The notes under the pieces: model-generated | Told to the model about the DNA's origin: nothing | Seen by the model: only the letters and a program-made list of their open reading frames with translations | The model's database searches: none | Source of the DNA: Isoetes taiwanensis | Lineage: Eukaryota > Streptophyta > Lycopodiopsida > Isoetales > Isoetaceae | Length of the DNA: 64,000 bases | NCBI GenBank assembly: GCA_021234155.1 | Contig: JAJEKV010000084.1 | Location: forward strand, 1,240,001-1,304,000 | Reading direction: 5' to 3' | Position numbers and translations under genes: made by a program | Shown here: one piece after another, positions 1 through 11,570 of the stretch | Layout: each line of letters opens with the position of its first letter | Position numbering within the stretch: the first letter of the stretch is position 1

Positions 1-299
<299 letters not shown>

Positions 300-349
300 C
301 GTATTTTTTACGCCATGCCTATTTCTTACGTATCTTTTAAGTCGAAAAA

Positions 350-601
350 GGGTAATGATTCTTGTATATAATGCATGCCAAGAAATGTCCTACTGGGCAA
401 CATTCACCCTTGGCGAGCCCTAAGACACCACCAGAATTGTCCCTACATAATGGAGGGGGAGGATACGTGATTGAAAGGTAACGATTCTTGTATGTAACAC
501 ATGCCAAGAAATGTCCTACTGGGCAACATTCACCCTTGGCGAGCCCTAACACACCATAAGAATTGTCCCTACATAATGGAGGGGGGAGAATATGTGCTAG
601 A
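350..601. repeat. Two-copy tandem repeat, 126 bp period
   Basis: Two copies of a roughly 126 bp unit: the motif GATTCTTGTAT starts at 357 and again at 483, followed by closely matching sequence ending in a G-run. The open frame across it on the minus strand simply repeats the same peptide and has no recognised domain. Confidence 0.9.
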
Positions 602-649
602 TTTTTTAGTGGTTGTGGTGGGCCATGTAGCAATTTTTAACAATCATTA

Positions 650-681
650 GGGCGGATTTGGGGTCTCAAATGGCTCATATC
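650..681 (+). repeat. Left terminal inverted repeat
   Basis: Starts GGGCGGATTTGGGGTCTC after a TA dinucleotide (648-649). It pairs with 26758-26791 with two one-base gaps and one mismatch, and weaker similarity may continue another 40-60 bp inwards. Confidence 0.8.
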
Positions 682-683
682 TT

Positions 684-1230
684 GGGTTAAAGATTTCCAC
701 GTCAGATTCGCCACGACCAATCAGGTTTGCGCCTTTTTTACGATGGCCCGTATTTTTCGGGAGTCGCTTCGCCACCCAAAATAATGGTGACTTTGACCAC
801 CTACTGTCAGCGTCACCAACTCCCTTGTCAAATTTTGGCGCCAAACTTCTGTACTGTCACTCCGGCGCCTCTACGTGCATCCTCTCCGCCTTCACTCCTC
901 ATCTGCAATCCATGTCTCCTGTAATTTCTGTGTTTTTGCCGTATTTACAGAACTCCCAAGGTGAAGAAGTGGGAGGTTTTGTGTCAATAGGTTCGTGGGT
1001 GAGTATGCTGCCATCAACGAGGGGCGAGCATAGAGTTAAACGATGAAGGCGATCAGACGTGCGGACACATTGGATAGGTAGGATAAAAGAGTTCAAGTTG
1101 AATTCTAGCGGCCGAAAAGTGGAAAGTATAACAATACGACATGTATATACCCTTCTGATATGGCCAAAGAGCTAATCTTCACCAAAAACAGCTTCCCAAA
1201 ATTGCCCGCAAATGGTAACCACCTTAATCG
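684..1230. other. Left subterminal region, no gene seen
   Basis: Short open frames occur on both strands between 700 and 1100 but none has a recognisable domain, start context or splice pattern. The stretch lies between the left terminal repeat and the first internal hairpin. Confidence 0.5.
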
Positions 1231-1294
1231 GATCACACGACGCGTCGCTGTGGCCTACTTAGCTAGCGTAGAGACGGTTTTGCGTCGTGTGATC
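1231..1294. repeat. Hairpin element 1
   Basis: Inverted repeat of 64 bp: left arm GATCACACGACGCG, right arm TGCGTCGTGTGATC, with about 36 bp of unrelated sequence between. It lies just upstream of the unknown gene at 1318. Confidence 0.92.
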
Positions 1295-1317
1295 TCCTTA
1301 TCTTTTCATTTCTTTCG

Positions 1318-2175
1318 TTGACACGTGTTTACAAACAAATTTATTGTGCAGGTTTATGTTTATCAGACGTCGTGGATGTCGTTCCGGCCGAAAGCATTAG
1401 TAGTGTACTTGTCGTGTATCACATAGACATCGGAATTGTCCTTTTCCAAGGTATGGATGTCGTGACCTTGCGGGGTATAGGCATCTGGTTTTACGGACAT
1501 GATTACAACGTAAAGGTCAGGAAATCGAGCTTGAGACCGGTTGAATTGCCCCTTTAAGTGAACTTTGTAAGCCACAGACTAATGAAAACAATGTAATTGC
1601 AATGAAGAAATGCCTGGCTGACGAGGTGCAAGCAGGAATGTCTGAAAACGGAGGCGTGAGGATGAGTTTCAAAATCTTCACGTCGTTTGAGGTATTTGCT
1701 AACATATTCCAGATGGCACAGGAAGTTCGAAAAGCTCCGAAGACATATACGTGCTTTCTCCCCCCCTGCCGATTTTGTGGATGGCTTATTTTTTGTTCCG
1801 ACCTGGGATGTTCGATTCCACGAATCATCCGGTCAACTAACAGAGTGCCGCGTAGTTAAGTCCTCCTTTAAGTTCAGATACTTTCTTCCAAAACAATATT
1901 TATACGTTAATTGTCAACTAGAACGAAGGAAATAGAAAAAGAGAGGCTGCACAACTTTTTGGGAGCCGTTTGAGGACCATAACAGACACTCCGATGCGGT
2001 AGATATTCGAGTATGGCAAGGGGAGGAAGTCATTTATACAGACATCATGGAAATCGAATGGCCATTATCAGAGCTAAGAGTGCTAGTGGAGACAGAGGAG
2101 ATTGCTAACGACTTCCATTATTTCATTGATGGCATTAGGGTTGGCTACAGGCAAAGAGGAAAATGTAAGGTTTAG
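1318..2175 (+). pseudogene. Hypothetical gene between hairpins 1 and 2
   Basis: I do not recognise this gene. Open blocks on the plus strand run from about 1318 to 1557 and 1602 to 1859. Another block begins near 1687 and continues in one frame past a TAG at 1933-1935 to a stop at 2173-2175. The last block reads like a real protein end, with an aromatic and acidic composition (WEPFED, FHYFIDGIRV). Frame changes and the in-frame stop mean it is either split by short introns or decayed. It sits between hairpins 1 and 2, matching the way other genes in this element are bracketed. No domain could be named. Confidence 0.35.
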
Positions 2176-2465
2176 TGAGTTCGCGATCAACAAGAAATTG
2201 TCTATCGCCTAGCGCTTTGAATCTCAGTTTTTTATTTGTGTTTTTGTCCGATGTTTTTTTAGGGTTCCTTATTTTGTCCGATATTTTTTTAGGGTTCCGT
2301 ACAATTATTTAAAAAAGTCACCATCATATTTTACTTTAACTTCTGTTTTTTACTATTTATCTCTTGCCAGTTGTCTACTTTTGTCAGTGTTCGTAGTATA
2401 AAGTGCCATCCTCTGAGAAGCCTAGGTTCGCACTTTGTATTTTTTTTTTTAATGTTATATGTGAG

Positions 2466-2495
2466 GATCACACGACGCGCAGCAAGCATTGTGCT
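2466..2495. repeat. Hairpin element 2, left part
   Basis: Left arm GATCACACGACGCG of a hairpin element, cut by the Gypsy insertion. The last five bases GTGCT (2491-2495) are the target site duplication. With 13668-13703 the uninterrupted element would be 66 bp. Confidence 0.9.
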
Positions 2496-3087
2496 TGTTT
2501 GGGGTCTGGGTTCGGGAACTCCTGCAAGACAGCCCTCTGTGAGGACCCTTGGATCTAACAGGAGAATCCGGGAGCTATGTCACGCGAGATTTGCAAGAAA
2601 AAACAAGGAAAAGAGAAAAGAAAACAACAAGAACAATGAGATCACAATAATAAGCTTCATTGATGTCAATGAAGATACATGAGCTCTCGCAATCGAGAGA
2701 AAACTGAACTGAGACAAGACTCAAAACTCATCTAAAAAACTCATGTGCTAGCTCTACTCATATATATAGTACAATGGCCTTTGGCCCAATATAGACACTG
2801 ACTGATTTCGGTGCCGACTCCTGGAAGGAGGCCTGATTTGCAGGAATGCTGGCGGTGCCTCTTGAAAAGCCTGAAATCACGCCGACACGGTCGGTGTGAC
2901 GGGCGTCATTGTCTTGTCTCGCGCCGCCTCTTGTTGACGCCAGCGTGGTCTTTTTGTCTGCGTGGTTCGCTTGGTCTTCTGCATTGGGCCTTTGACGACT
3001 GACCCGCGCTGGTTGTGGATCCTTGGCCTTGACCACAGTGTCAGATGCATGAATAGTCCCGTACATCAGAGGCACACGGGACTAACA
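2496..3087 (-). repeat. 3' LTR (element sense)
   Basis: 592 bp, starting TG and ending CA, nearly identical to 13077-13662 apart from scattered differences. In element sense it is the downstream LTR because the polypurine tract abuts it at 3088. Confidence 0.95.
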
Positions 3088-3098
3088 CTCCCCCCACC
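3088..3098 (-). other. Polypurine tract
   Basis: On the minus strand the sequence GGTGGGGGGAG directly precedes the 3' LTR, the expected place and composition for a plus-strand primer of reverse transcription. Confidence 0.85.
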
Positions 3099-3571
3099 AA
3101 ACGACACTCACCAAGAAAAGGAGGAAGTGCCCGAGGGCGGAAACCCATGAATCGAAAGTGATCCTCACGGGAATGAGGACGGGGCGCCATTATGGTAATG
3201 GGCAATGAGGTCTTGGCGTGTTTGAAGAGCCGCCAGAGTGTTGAGCCCAAGGGCGTGGATCCGCATCAATGAGGAAGTGAGAGCGCACCATGTCTTCGTG
3301 GCAAACATGTGCATCGAAGGAACGAACCGGCACTCCATGAGAAGGTAGGTCCGAGACCGGAAGGCGACGCCGCATTCGGGTTGCGAAAAGATTGGACGCC
3401 GCCGATTTAAAGAGCTTACCAGATGCATCCGAGAGCAAGCGACGTAAAAGCGCCTTGACGGTGAACCAAGGGTCCGATGAGGTGGCATGCATTACCGCAA
3501 GAAGGTATCAAGACCATGAAGAGCATCAGCAGCCGCTGCCAACCACGCCATTAGCAATATAGATCCAAGTC

Positions 3572-6095
3572 TCAAGTGGTGTCCAAGGTGGCATTATCCT
3601 CCCAATTGAGAGAGTTCGACAAATCGGGGATCCCACCGAGATCCGCGAGATCCGAGGCGAGTCGACTCAGTGCGGGCCATCCATGACCTTCGCCCAAAAG
3701 GGAAGACGCCAGTAAGAGAGGAGGAACCGTGGGCGTGGAGGGACTCCCTAAGGAAGCATATGGAGAGGGAAGCATGCCTGCAAAGCGTGGGTTGCGAGCC
3801 ATGTCCCTAAATTCTCGAACAAGATTCTGATCAAGAGCACGACACCAATGGTCCCACTCTGAAGTAGAGAGTAATTGATAGACAGGAGGATTTACCCAAC
3901 CCGTTGGGATGGTCTTGCTTTCCAGAAGGCCACGTAGTTGATTGTAGCCTCCCAAGTGCTGCATATAAATTTGGGCGAACTCAAGATCGTCAGGATGCGC
4001 CAAATTTTTGTTTACCTGTTCCAATGTTTCAGCCTGCCACAGAGGTAAGTGCTGAGCAAGTTCAGGCATGTACTCCTGTTCAAAAGTCTGAGACCGAAAG
4101 GGGATCCTTGAAATATGGGTTGGTTGGTGATAACAACCAAGCAGCATTGGAGTTGCCTCGAAAAACACAATGGGCCTCATCTCGGAATTTATCATGGAGA
4201 TCCGCCAGGTAGAAGTCATGAAAAACATAAGCCATTGGCTGAACAACACGGAAAATGACCAAGTCGGGGTCTTCAGAATTGAGCTGATCAAAGACTAAGA
4301 GTGCACAAAATAAACCCTTGTCTTCTACAGAAAGATCCGGCCAGATCCGAAGGAAATCCGCACTTTTGAGTGGCTGTTGATGAACATTGCCATTGGCCGC
4401 GTACCACTTCAAAAGGAAAAGGTGCCGTCGGGCCACCACATAGTCAAGATAGCTGGAAGGAGTAGAGAAGTCCACAGGGATGTTGGTAGCAATGTCGATA
4501 TATCCCTCCTGTTTGTTTTGGGCTTCTTCAGCAGATTGAACTGCTTGCTGGAGCTGATGTTCCAGGTCACGGATCCGGTTCTCCTTTTCTAATAGAAGAC
4601 GTGACTGATCACGGACCCGTTTAATAGGAAGCGTGGCATGTGAAGAGGATTGCCCTGGAGTTTGGAGTCGAAGCGTGGCAATCTCAGCGTCATCAATGGC
4701 CTTCTGTTTCTGAGCCTCCGAAAGCTGATCCTGGATGGACGTTAGCTGATTGGTCAGCGTGGAAAGCTGAGCTTCGAGGGAGATGAGTCTAACATCACGC
4801 TCGGTAAGGTCATGAACTTGAGTGCGGTAATTGTGAGAAAGCTCCGTGTACAAAGTGTCAAGCTTAGCAATGTCTTTCTCCTTGTCACCCAGGAGGGTAT
4901 CTTTTGTCTTGTTCTGCTCCAACAAGTCCTGAATTGTGGTTTGGAGCTGAGCCTGTTGATCTTCAAGCAGGCTGGTCTGATCCTGAGCATTTTTAAGATC
5001 CACACGGACCTGTAATAGAGCCTCGTGCTTTTCTTGAAGTTTGGCCTCCAGATTTTGAATTTGTGCAGTGGCAGCTTGAAGGTCTCGGTGAATTGCATCA
5101 AAAGCCTCCAGGGACGCCTGAACACCATTCATCAGAGCGTCCTGTGATGCTTGTAACTGCAGGGCGGCAGCTTGAACATCCTGCTGGAATTGGTATAGAA
5201 GCTGGCGAGGATTTGGAGGTGCTGGGCCCTGTTGCTGCCTTGTCTGAGATTGTTGGGAGACATGACGGGAAGTGGAAGGCGTGGCTTCAGTGGAGGAAGA
5301 GGAGACAGTGACATGCGTGGTCTGGTTTTGAACATGACCAGGGGAAGTCTGGCGTGAAGGTACAGCCTGTTGGTTTTGACGCTGGGAATGCAGAGACTGC
5401 TGAGTGGAGGCATGAGAAGTGGAAGGGGTCTCAGGAACAGGAAGATAATGACGGATGAGTGCCTGAAGATGGCCACCCACTGAGGCTTCATGTCCAGAGG
5501 AGGGGGCAGCCCGAATGCGGTCGATTTCATGAAGGAGGCGGTAGAATAACATCTGGGGCCAATCAATATGGAGATTGGAGCGGGTGGCAGTGATCACCAT
5601 ATTATAGAACGGCTTATTGATATGGGTGTTCTTGATAGAATACCCAAGGAATTTGCGCCACAGAAACTTCACAAAAGTGTCATGTGACTTGGCAATATTG
5701 GTGAGACGATGCTGGTTGGCTTGATAAGCAGGAGCACCGAACTGAGTGACGTCCATGTCCTGTAAAGCAGCCCAAGATACAGAAGGTTTTTGCAAAGGAA
5801 TACGGAATACCTCAGAAATCAAGGGCTGAGTAAGTGAAATGGTGGTGCCATCGACCACCGTAGCAAGGCCTTCCGGGCCGTTGATGATGTGAGCGATGAA
5901 CTGCTTCAATTGCTCCGAATTTGGGGCCGGGAGCTCCATTTGCGAAAATTCGTAAAGCTTCTGGCGTTCCGCTACTTCTCGACTCGGACCAACAAGGGCC
6001 TCGCGAAAGGTGGGCGTCGAGAAAGACACAGACTCGAAAAGAGTCGCATCCCTTGGAGCAGAAACTTGAAGTGTAGGAAATTTGGGTGTAGCCAT
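3572..6095 (-). CDS. Extra ORF of the Gypsy element, coiled-coil protein
   Basis: ATG at 6095 opens a 671-codon frame; a frameshift near 4200 moves the reading into a second frame ending at 3572, about 840 residues in total. The first 200 residues form a globular region with regularly spaced hydrophobics. A Gln/Ser/Pro-rich linker follows, then a long coiled coil (roughly residues 295-510) rich in Gln, Leu, Glu and Lys. The N-terminal part resembles proteins carried by plant retrotransposons and annotated as plant transposon protein domain, but I cannot confirm that family. It is in element sense between integrase and the 3' LTR, where Athila-type elements carry an env-like ORF. No signal peptide or membrane segment is visible, so an envelope role is not supported. 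Confidence 0.75.
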
Positions 6096-6199
6096 GGCGA
6101 AGAGCGTCGGAACAGAAGGAACTGTCTGGAGAAGGCGGAGAGTAGAGAACAGAAGACGAAGGCGCAGATAGACGAAAAGGTTTTAGGGCGCGCAAGTGT

Positions 6200-7030
6200 A
6201 GGCGAAGGGGCATGATGAGGGCGAACCGGCAACCGTTGATGATGCCAGGTGGCGACAGATGTGAAGTAGGCGATTGAGATGCAAAATTTTGGCTAAGTCC
6301 CCAAACGGTAAAGGGAGAAGCAAGGAACGGTGGCGATGAGACGTAAGAGAATGATCGGATGTAACAAATGGCTTAAAAGGACGACATTAATGTTCGACGG
6401 GCGTGAAAAGAAGGAATGTCATTTAATGCCGGGCAACTCGAAGTGGGATATCATTAAAACGGAAGGTGTCGGGTACCATGGCAGATATGCGCGCGGAGAA
6501 AAGATTCCCCATTTAGAAACAAATTTTGCATTGCAAAACACGCTGGTTTAAATTTCTGATTGGTCCACGCCGATGTGGAGGTCCTCGGTTGGCTATATAA
6601 GACTAACAAGCGGTGGTGGAAGTCGAGACACCCGATGGCGCCAAGATGTTCCGCCGCCGGATCGCACGACAAGTGCACTATGCCGCCTAACCGCTCGGAG
6701 TGGATTACATGCAAGATGGACCTGCTTGGACCTCTCGGCGGTGCCACAACCGTGGCATTGCCATGGACGGTGGTGTGCCGGATGGCTGAGCATCCCGATC
6801 CCCACACCAACGGATGGAGGTGATTCTCGCACCGCTACTGGGACCCCGAAAGCGTAATTACTACCACATCCTACGTGATCACCGCTCCAAACCCGAGTAG
6901 AGGGCTTTTTCTCCTTAGGACTTAGTAGATAGGGCTCTCAGCCCGCTTTTTTGTAAATAGGGCTCGCCCATAGCGAAATAGATGGGCTCGCTCATATTTT
7001 GTAAAAATTTCACCTCGATAATATAAATAT
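6200..7030. other. Non-coding part of the Gypsy element
   Basis: Region between the integrase end and the extra ORF. Only short unconvincing frames are present. It contains near-repeats of GGGCTC-type phrases at 6930-7000. Confidence 0.5.
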
Positions 7031-7038
7031 GCCGCTTG

Positions 7039-8545
7039 TTAGTCACTATCCATTGTGTCTGTGGTTCCGAACAAAGACATCGATGGATGATTGTGACTTT
7101 CTGTTGTATGAAATTGTTTGAGGCGAAAGCCATTAACCAGTGTAGGTAATGGAGTGCCATCTAATTCAGCCAGCTTGAAAACGCTGGGTTGTACCACTTG
7201 AACAATTTGATAAGGACCAAGCCATCGAAACTTTAACTTGCCCGGAAAATTTTTGTAACGGGAATCATAAAGAAGAACCAAATCTCCTTCTCTCGAGAGT
7301 TTTTGTCTTAAGTCGCTTTGTCATGCAATGATTTTCGCGAATCGCTGGCCATGAAGAACTCGAAAGTAAGCATCACGCCGAAGTTCATCCAACTGTTCCA
7401 ATTGATAAACCCTTTCCTTGAGTGCAGCAAGTGGATTATATGCTGTAGCCAGTTGGAAACGGAGAGTCGGAAGAATATATTCAAAGGGCATGAGAGCTTC
7501 TTGACCATAAACGAGTTTGAAAGGAGTGTGACCCGTAGCAATTTTGAAACTAGTGTTGTAAGCCCAAAGAACAAAGAGGGCAACTTTTCCCGCTAACTGT
7601 TTCGCGGAAGGCCACAAATTTTCTTTGATGAGTGTTTTGTTGGTACTTTTAGCCAAGCCATTTCCTTTGAGGATAATAGGGTGTACTCTTCCGGTGTTGG
7701 ATGTGAAGATAATCCGTCGGCTCCTTAATAGTATGGTTGACAAAATGCACGCCACGCATCACTAACAAGTTCCGTGGGACAACCAAAACGCCGCGTGATG
7801 ATGTGCGTAGAGAACCTTTCAGCGGCCTTTGGCAGCCGGTGTTGTCGAAGTGCACAAGCTTCCGCCCATTTAGTAGCATAATCCGCGGATGACCGTAATA
7901 TAACGCACGGTGTGGCAGCCGGTGGGTCCATGGGCCCCACAAAATCCATTCCCCATTTGGTCGAAGGGGTGTGGCATGGCGACCGCGCCAAGGGAAGAGC
8001 GACAAGGGCCGTGGGCTTTCCCACACGCCCATTGCAGACGCCACACGCAAGCAGCATAAGCGTGGGCATCTTTGAAGAGCGTGGCCGAAGTATCCCCGCC
8101 AAAAGAATTTTGCGTGCCGTGGCGTCACCACTAAAATGACCACCACCAAGCCCATCGTGGGCTTGTCGAACAATGCCAGGCACCTCATGAGGGAGGACAC
8201 AACGACGGAGGACCATGTCTTTGCCTCGTTTATACAAATGGCCTGCAACCATGGTATAGTCACGGACTTCTCTGAGAAACTGACGGTGGCGGAGAGTAAG
8301 CTTTGTCCGAGAGAGCGTCGGATCGGCGGGAGGAAGAGCACCAGTGAGAAGATATTGCTGAAAGTTGTGAAACCAATGGGGCGTGGTCGTGACCAGGAAC
8401 AACTGAGCGTCTGGAAAGGCGTCAGAAACACCCGTGGAGGGATCATCCGTGTGGATGCGTGAAAGATAATCAGGCACCACATGAGATTTTGCCCGCCTTT
8501 ATGAACAATTTCAAGGGAGCGAACTCTTGCGTAAGAAGGACCCAA
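7039..8545 (-). pseudogene. Gypsy integrase
   Basis: The zinc-binding N-terminus (HDGLGGGHFSGDAT) starts near 8200, followed by the catalytic core with the first Asp in KWGMDFVGP and the second in ELVSDAW. The third catalytic position reads GNGLAKSTNKT, with Lys where family members have Glu (usual form NGxAESTN). The reading changes frame near 7670-7740. The C-terminal module with GPYQIVQV at 7281-7039 is the GPF/Y motif of Gypsy integrases. Loss of the catalytic Glu and the frameshifts mean the enzyme is dead. Confidence 0.9.
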
Positions 8546-8879
8546 ATGAGCAATGCGTCCTGGTGGGCGTGGCTTTGTTGATCAAATAAAGAAGAGCTTG
8601 ATGATCAACAAAGAACTTGATCTGGTTTCCCAGCAAATAATGTTGGAAACATTGGACACAAAAGACTAAGCCCAAGGCTTCCCGTTCCGTGGCAGAATAG
8701 TTGCACTCAGCAGGATTGAGTTTCCGGCTGGCATAGCGGATTGGTTTATCCGTGGTTTCATCATAGGCCTGAGAGAGAACAGCACCAATTGCAAAGGCAG
8801 AGACGTCAACATGAACATGAAAAGGCTTGTCCCATTGAGGAGGAACAAGTACCGGGGCCTGAGTAAGTAACAGCTTCAA
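8511..8879 (-). CDS. Gypsy RNase H domain
   Basis: Open frame with the RNase H triad in context: Asp in VDVSAFAIGAVL, Glu in ATEREALG, Asp in FVDHQALLY. It follows the reverse transcriptase in element sense. The domain removes RNA from the RNA-DNA hybrid during retrotransposition. Confidence 0.9.
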   Translation of the reverse strand: MKLLLTQAPVLVPPQWDKPFHVHVDVSAFAIGAVLSQAYDETTDKPIRYASRKLNPAECNYSATEREALGLVFCVQCFQHYLLGNQIKFFVDHQALLYLINKATPTRTHCSFGSFLRKSSLP

Positions 8880-8956
8880 CTTCTGAAAAGCAGCTTCCGC
8901 TTGGGAATTCCAAGCCCAAGTGGATTCATCACCCGTGAGGTTATGAATGGGGTCAG

Positions 8957-9760
8957 CTATAGCTGCAAGTCCAGGAATGAAGAATAGTAATTGACCTTAC
9001 CCAGAAAAGAACGTGTCTCTTTGATATTAGACGGTGCTTGAGCTTTCAGTACACAACTGATCTTAGCGGGATCCGTGGTGATGCCTTCTTTACTGACCAC
9101 ATGACCCAACAGAACGCCTGAGGTGACGCAGAAAGTGCACTTCTCAGGATTGAGGCTAATGCCAGATTCATCACATTTTTGAAAGACAAGTTCCAATTTT
9201 TCCAAATGATCTTCCATGGAGCTGTAGGCAGAAAAATCATCTTGAAAGATCTGAAGAAAAGGTTTATCCTTCATAAAGTCTTGAAAGACGGAGAGCATGA
9301 TGCGCTGAAAAGTGGAAGGAGAGTTTGACAAACCAAAGGGGACCACCTTGTAGGCAAAAGTGCCCCACGGGGTGGTGAAGGTGGTTTTGAGTTGATCTTC
9401 TTGCTTGATAGAAATTTGATTGTACCCAGAAAAACCATCCATGAAAGAGTACATCTCATGACCAGCAACTTCTTCAAGAACCTGCTCAGTAAAGGGAAGC
9501 GGAAAGTGATCACGCTCCGTTGCTTGATTGAAGTTTTCTGTAATCCACGCAAACGCGGATCTTACCATTGTGTTTGAGAGCAATGACGATGGGGCTCACC
9601 CATTCAGAATGTTTGACCTCATAAATCAGGCCAGCAGCCAAGAGTTTGTCAATTTCAGCCTTGACGCGGTCACGGTAATTTGGGTTGAGCCTGTACTGTC
9701 GTTGCTAGATTGGGCGTGCATCAGGTTTGGTAGGAATGGTGAGTTCCCCCAATTCTGTTT
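8957..9760 (-). pseudogene. Gypsy reverse transcriptase
   Basis: The block at 9583-8957 carries YSFMDGFSGYNQI, PFGLSNSPSTFQR and the active-site motif as FQDDFSAYS (YxDD in active relatives). The N-terminal part (KAEIDKLL, GKIRVCVDYRKLN) is present in other frames between 9583 and 9760, so at least two frameshifts break it. Confidence 0.9.
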
Positions 9761-11570
9761 TGATACCTCGAAGGTTTGTAGCTCCAAGCAAAGATATGTT
9801 TGAATTTCTTGAACAGCGTCACAGCGCGTGCTTTATAGGTTGGTGGAAGTTTAGCAGCTAAGCGGACGGGTTGATTGTTTCCTATGTCCACGATTTCCAC
9901 GTCGGGAGTTTGAATGTGAGGAACAACCTCCGTGTCCTGAACCTGATGAGCAGGAGGCTGAAGCATGACGGGAGGAGCAGCATTTTGCGTCGTGAAGAAA
10001 AGAGGTTGCTGAGCGTCATCAAGCAAGGGTTGCTTCATGACGGCATGAACATCAACTGTCTCTGAAGAAGAAAGTGGGTCAGAAAAATGATCAAGTCGTT
10101 GAATGCGATTGCAGGAAGCCAGGTAAGGGTCCAAAAGAGCGGCCACAGCCTGGTCCTGATCGAGCGTCATGTCACCCCAAGGATCAGCATACTCAGGATA
10201 AGATGAGAGAGGTAGACCCGCTGGAGGAGCTTGAACATGATAAATGTTTTGTGCTTCTTCAGAGTCAGTGTCGGAGATGGAAGGTTCAGCATTTTCGACA
10301 GAGATCAATTGGCCAGTTTCCAGGTCCATTGTGGCATTGAGATGGCCATCGGTGATAACAAGTTGGTCCGTGGCCCAGTAATGAATGCTCTTAGCCTGGC
10401 GGAGAAAAGGTCGTCCAACCAGCATTTCATAATCACCAGGATCTTCTCCTGCTTTCCAAACACCAAATTCCAAGGGGAATTTGAGATCACCAATGCTGAT
10501 GTGGAGAAGAGGAGTGACGCCTTGAGGGCGCGTGATGTGGCCATTTGCCAACTTGATGTCATAAGGGGCACGGTATAATTGTTTGATGCCCAATTGCTTC
10601 CTGAGTTTATCAGTAATAAGATTGACGGCAGTACCACCATCAATTTGGACATGATTGATATGTTGATTGCCCACCGTGGCATGCACCGTGGGTGTGGAAG
10701 TCGCAACAGCTCCAACCAGAACCGTGGGAAGAGGTAACTGATCTTTGAGAGCCGGACAGAGTTTCAAAATAGTGGCCAGGCTCAAAGGAATCTTGATCTT
10801 GGCAAGTTCTTCCTGAAGTTCCAAGGGAACATGTGAAAAGGGGTCCACAGGGTCCAATGGAGCTGGGGACTGTGGTAAAGAAGCAGAAACTTCTTTGAGA
10901 AGCTCAACCTCAGCAGCAATATTTGGATATGGCTGAGAGCGTGCACTGGTGGATGATGACGGTGCTGCCTGACGCTGCTGAGCTCGCGTGGTGGCATGAA
11001 CATTGGCCAGTGTTCGACCTTCCGCAGCCTGCATGAGTTTCAGAATACTTTGTCTCACTTTAGGCATGACGTGAGGCATCAGTTTGTCAAGATCAGGGGC
11101 GAAGTGAACTTTTTTATCGTCTTCATGAGGGACAGTTTCCACGGCAAAAGCAGGTTGCGTGTCATGAGGGATGATGGACAAAGGGCGTGAAGCCCGTGTG
11201 TGACGCGAGACAAGACCAACCCAATTGGACTGTTGGATAGGAGGGTTGAGAGCCTGATAAATCTCCTCCTGAGCTTGTTGATCCATAGGATTGGAAGTAG
11301 ACGCAGCTTGCTGAGGGCGCTGTTGTTGAGGCGGTCGAGGAGGCTTTCTCAAAACAGGACGCGGGCCCTGTTTACCGTTGGCCACCCAGAGTTGATAAGC
11401 CGTGAGATGGACAGAAGCTGGTTGATTGGAACCCGGAAGTTGAACTTGAACTTGAGGAAGCTGAGGACACGCCATGGTGGTGTGACCCCATTCATGACAA
11501 TGATAACATTGAGCCTTTGAAGGATCAAAGGGAGGACGATTGCCTTGTCCCTGGGGCTGCTGAGATTGCT
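9721..11570 (-). CDS. Gag C-terminus, protease and N-terminal pol
   Basis: One long frame. Near 11480 a third CCHC knuckle (CYHCHEWGHTTMAC) is encoded just upstream of the first ATG (11475). A Gln/Pro-rich linker follows, then a retropepsin domain with IDGGTAVNLI at about 10620-10650 (DGG replacing the usual DSG/DTG, as in many plant Gypsy proteases), then the start of the reverse transcriptase (KKFKHIFAWSY). It is in the same frame as the upstream gag block but separated from it by a TAG at 11569-11571, possibly a decayed codon. Confidence 0.88.

Noticed and set aside
337-633. 98-residue minus-strand frame
   Set aside because: It translates the two-copy 126 bp tandem repeat and has no domain or start context.
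3572-6095. An envelope gene
   Set aside because: No signal peptide, membrane segment or cleavage site; the protein is mostly coiled coil.
8136-8462. Plus-strand frame over the integrase
   Set aside because: It is antisense to a clear integrase with zinc-binding and catalytic motifs.
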